Shown here: one piece after another, positions 55,086-57,453 of the stretch | Layout of the letters: each line of letters begins with the position of its first letter | Position numbering within the stretch: position 1 is the first letter of the stretch | From: Melioribacteraceae bacterium | GTDB taxonomy: Bacteria > Bacteroidota > Ignavibacteria > Ignavibacteriales > Melioribacteraceae | Length of the DNA stretch: 57,453 nucleotides | Assembly (NCBI GenBank): GCA_016927595.1 | Contig: JAFGMI010000027.1 | Span: 1 to 57,453 of the forward strand | Direction: 5' to 3' | Notes under the pieces: model-generated | The model's database searches: none | The model's input: only the letters and a program-made list of their open reading frames with translations | What the model was told of the DNA's origin: nothing | Made by a program: the position numbers and the translations under genes

Positions 55086-56190
55086 TGACTATTCTGCCGT
55101 TCTCTATCTCGATTAATAAGTCTGTGTTGCCTATATGGATGCTTTCAACTTTAGTGAGGTCAGTCATTGTTATGAATGCTTGTCCGATTTCTCTTAAGAA
55201 CATGCTTATTTTTTTTGCTCTGTTTGCATCAAGCTCACCAAAAACATCATCCATAAGAAAAAGAGGCGTTCTTCCCAGTCTATCTTTCATATAGAAAAAC
55301 TGAGCAAAACGAAGAGCAATTTGAAAAGTTTTATGCTGCCCTTGCGAGCCGTATTTTCTTAATTCATAATGATTGATATAAAAATGAAAATCATCTCTAT
55401 GAGGACCTATTAAATTTTTAGCTCTTCGTAATTCATCTTCCCTGCTATTGTTTAGTTCCTGTATAAACTTTCCCTCAATTTCACTTTCTCTTGTCTCACC
55501 CATAAAGTTATATTCTATCGAAGGATTTTCTTTCTTTTCCATTATCTTATTGTAAGCATGACATACATACTCATTAAAGTTTTCAACAAATTTTAACCTG
55601 TGTTTTATTATTTCCAAACCCATTTTAACAAGGGTTTCAGTCCATGCTTCCAGCTGGGGCATAAGTGATTTGTCGTTAAGCTCCCTGATTTTGGAGAGAA
55701 GAGCCGATCTGTGTCTCAGTGTTTTATTATAGTCTAATAAATAAATCAGATATGTTTCGCTATACTGTGAAATTATTGAATCGACTAGTTTTCTTCTTTC
55801 AGCCGGAGCGCCTAATGTAACAGCATGGTCAGATTGAACCAATGTGACGACAGGAAATTTACCTATTATCGAAGAAGCTCGGTAAGTTTGTTTTTCATCA
55901 ACAAAATAAGTTTTCTTACTCGTTTCAAGATCAAAATGTATTCTTGTAATATTTTCTGTCAAATCTCTAAAATGACCTTTAACTTCAAAGTGTTTTTCGT
56001 CAAAACTTACAGCTTCTGAATCCTGGTTCTGATTCAGGTTCTTTGTCGTACATAAATAGTAAATGGCTTCCAGAACTGTTGTTTTCCCCTGTCCGTTTCC
56101 TCCTACTATGTAATTAAGGTCTTTTGAAAAATCGAGATTTGTATTTTTATGTAATCTAAAATTCCTAAGACCAATAGAACTTAGAACCAT
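55078..56190 (-). CDS. recF: DNA replication and repair protein RecF
   Basis: SMC-like ATPase that loads RecA at gaps, 370 residues. The Walker A is GGNGQGKTTVLEAIYYL (residues 31-47), the signature is YGSQGQHKTFQIALRFAQ and Walker B is LFLMDDVFGELD. It follows dnaN by one base and overlaps the DUF721 gene, as expected in the conserved block. Confidence 0.95.
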   Translation of the reverse strand: MVLSSIGLRNFRLHKNTNLDFSKDLNYIVGGNGQGKTTVLEAIYYLCTTKNLNQNQDSEAVSFDEKHFEVKGHFRDLTENITRIHFDLETSKKTYFVDEKQTYRASSIIGKFPVVTLVQSDHAVTLGAPAERRKLVDSIISQYSETYLIYLLDYNKTLRHRSALLSKIRELNDKSLMPQLEAWTETLVKMGLEIIKHRLKFVENFNEYVCHAYNKIMEKKENPSIEYNFMGETRESEIEGKFIQELNNSREDELRRAKNLIGPHRDDFHFYINHYELRKYGSQGQHKTFQIALRFAQFFYMKDRLGRTPLFLMDDVFGELDANRAKKISMFLREIGQAFITMTDLTKVESIHIGNTDLLIEIENGRIVNA

Positions 56191-56191
56191 T

Positions 56192-57322
56192 TTAATTATT
56201 CAGCCTAACCGGCATAATTAACATCATTAAATCAATATTTTCATCTTTTTCATCAGGCACTATTACGACGGCTTTTGTGGGTGAATGTAACTTAAAAATA
56301 ATCTCTTTTAAGTTAACCAGGTGACTCAATATGTCATTAACATAAGCCGAATTGAAACCAATGTCTATTGAATCCCCGCTGTAAGTACAAACAACATTTT
56401 CCTTGCCTGATGCACCTATATCCAGATCTTCAGCAGAAATTTCGAGGTTATTTTCTTTTATAGAAAACTTAACCCTTCTTGTGTTAGATGTTGAAAATAA
56501 CATCATTCTTTTTATTGCATTATGTAGATCTTTTGTCTTTAGTTTTAATTCGAATTCATTTTCCAGAGGAATCACACTTTTATAATCGGGGTACTTTTGA
56601 CCAATCAATCTTGTAATTAATTCTATATCGTTTAATTTAAAAGAAATATGTGTCTTACTCATATACAGTTTAACGTCTTTCTCATCAAGTATCTTTAAAA
56701 GCACTGATATAGCTTTCTCTGGTACTATGTACTGATTATTTATTCCGGAAGTGATTTTTTTGTTTAACATATTTACTAGTCGGTGACCATCTGTTGATAC
56801 AAATCTTAAACCGTCTTCACCAAATTCAAACAAAGTACCCATCATTGCAGGACGCATCTCTTCCTTGCTCATCGCGAAAGATGTTTTTTCCAAGGCTTCT
56901 TTTAAATCCATTCCGGGAATCGATATTTCCGCAAGGTCTTCATTTTCATTCTGATCAGGGAACGATGGTATTTCAGGAAACTCTGTAGAATCCAAGTAAC
57001 TTAAAGAGTATTGTCCATTATCTGTTGTTAAACTTAGTTTACCGTTACCCGTAATATTAAAATGAACTGTAGTATCACCTAAAGATCTTATGACATCATA
57101 CAAAAGTTTTGCAGGTACAACAATGCTTATGTTTTCTTCGGTAACTATGTTAATAGACGACTTTAAAGAGATTTCCAAATCCGTTGCATAAATGGTTAAG
57201 AGACCGTTCTTAATTTCGAATAAGAAGTTCTCTAGTATTGGCATTGGAGTTCTTGTAGGGACAGCAGGAATAATTTTTGTAAGAAGTTTTTCTAACTCTT
57301 TGCTGTTAACTTTGAATTCCAT
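56192..57322 (-). CDS. dnaN: DNA polymerase III beta subunit (sliding clamp)
   Basis: Ring-forming clamp, 376 residues with the usual three similar domains. The start MEFKVNSKELEKLLTKIIPAVPTRTPMPILENFL and the motif RFVSTDGHRL near residues 174-183 are typical, and the protein ends VVIVPDEKDENIDLMMLIMPVRL. The ATG is preceded by GGAG with normal spacing. It is the most upstream gene of the block. The 131 bases after it (57323-57453) hold no DnaA box or gene I can see; dnaA probably lies beyond the window. Confidence 0.96.
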   Translation of the reverse strand: MEFKVNSKELEKLLTKIIPAVPTRTPMPILENFLFEIKNGLLTIYATDLEISLKSSINIVTEENISIVVPAKLLYDVIRSLGDTTVHFNITGNGKLSLTTDNGQYSLSYLDSTEFPEIPSFPDQNENEDLAEISIPGMDLKEALEKTSFAMSKEEMRPAMMGTLFEFGEDGLRFVSTDGHRLVNMLNKKITSGINNQYIVPEKAISVLLKILDEKDVKLYMSKTHISFKLNDIELITRLIGQKYPDYKSVIPLENEFELKLKTKDLHNAIKRMMLFSTSNTRRVKFSIKENNLEISAEDLDIGASGKENVVCTYSGDSIDIGFNSAYVNDILSHLVNLKEIIFKLHSPTKAVVIVPDEKDENIDLMMLIMPVRLNN

Positions 57323-57453
57323 AAATCACTCCGATATTTATAAAATTTTAACAAAGTAATATATCAAAAAAAAGCCTGTATTTCCAATAAATATAATAAC
57401 TTACAGAAATCACACACACCATAATTATATTTAAAAATAGAATATATTTTAAA

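Noticed and set aside
57323-57453. Replication origin
   Set aside because: No TTATCCACA-like DnaA box on either strand and no AT-rich repeat set; only the dnaN leader is visible.

Overview
The window is a low-GC, gene-dense stretch of bacterial chromosome. It most likely comes from the Bacteroidota/FCB group, plausibly an Ignavibacteria-type lineage. The basis is exact matches to the Bacteroidota -7 promoter element (TAnnTTTG) in several leaders, one of them with a well-placed TTTG -33 element. Frequent TTG/GTG starts with weak Shine-Dalgarno sites and FCB-typical families (secreted M14 peptidase, YfhO, TolB-like lipoprotein, stand-alone TrpB2) agree with this. No rRNA, tRNA, CRISPR array, phage or intact IS element was seen. 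The exact lineage is inference.

Layout. 1-92: nested short repeats. 269-6901 (minus): one compact run led by a Fur/Zur-type regulator, then znuA, znuC, znuB, lgt, a TolB-like lipoprotein, a hypothetical gene and an RsmB/RsmF-type rRNA methyltransferase. A perfect 13-1-13 palindrome sits just before the regulator. 7064-9016: a small protein, a secreted papain-like protease and SufE. 9053-16867: an M14 peptidase, a small ACT-like protein, and a three-gene glycan locus (methyltransferase, GT4 glycosyltransferase, YfhO membrane protein). 17059-18404: a fumarylacetoacetase-type hydrolase and a divergent methyltransferase. 18511-25643: a complete efflux operon (TetR, HlyD-type lipoprotein, ABC, TolC, ABC, two ABC-2 permeases). 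25771-31636: small secreted and membrane proteins, an orphan histidine kinase, a secreted PHP phosphoesterase, DinB and an acyl-ACP thioesterase. 31771-37542: pruA, sucC and an SLC12/APC-like transporter.

38018-43701 is the most unusual part. It is a tight four-gene operon: a threonine-synthase-fold PLP enzyme, a DUF1611 P-loop protein, a 784-residue fusion of a PP-loop ATPase with a creatininase-family amidohydrolase, and an enolase-superfamily dipeptide epimerase. DUF1611 and epimerase proteins as partners recall the DgcN/DgcA route for D-glutamate. The PP-loop half recalls MurL, an ATP-dependent glutamyl epimerase. I propose an undescribed pathway acting on glutamate-like or dipeptide substrates with control of stereochemistry; the function is not proven. 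A small frameshifted membrane gene follows it.

44048-50180: trpB2, a THEP1-like NTPase overlapping a MobA-like nucleotidyltransferase, an alpha/beta hydrolase, a secreted helical-repeat protein and a Cys/Met PLP lyase. 50286-57322 (minus) is the replication block, transcribed dnaN, recF, DUF721, gyrB, gyrA, so the origin/dnaA region probably lies just beyond the right edge.
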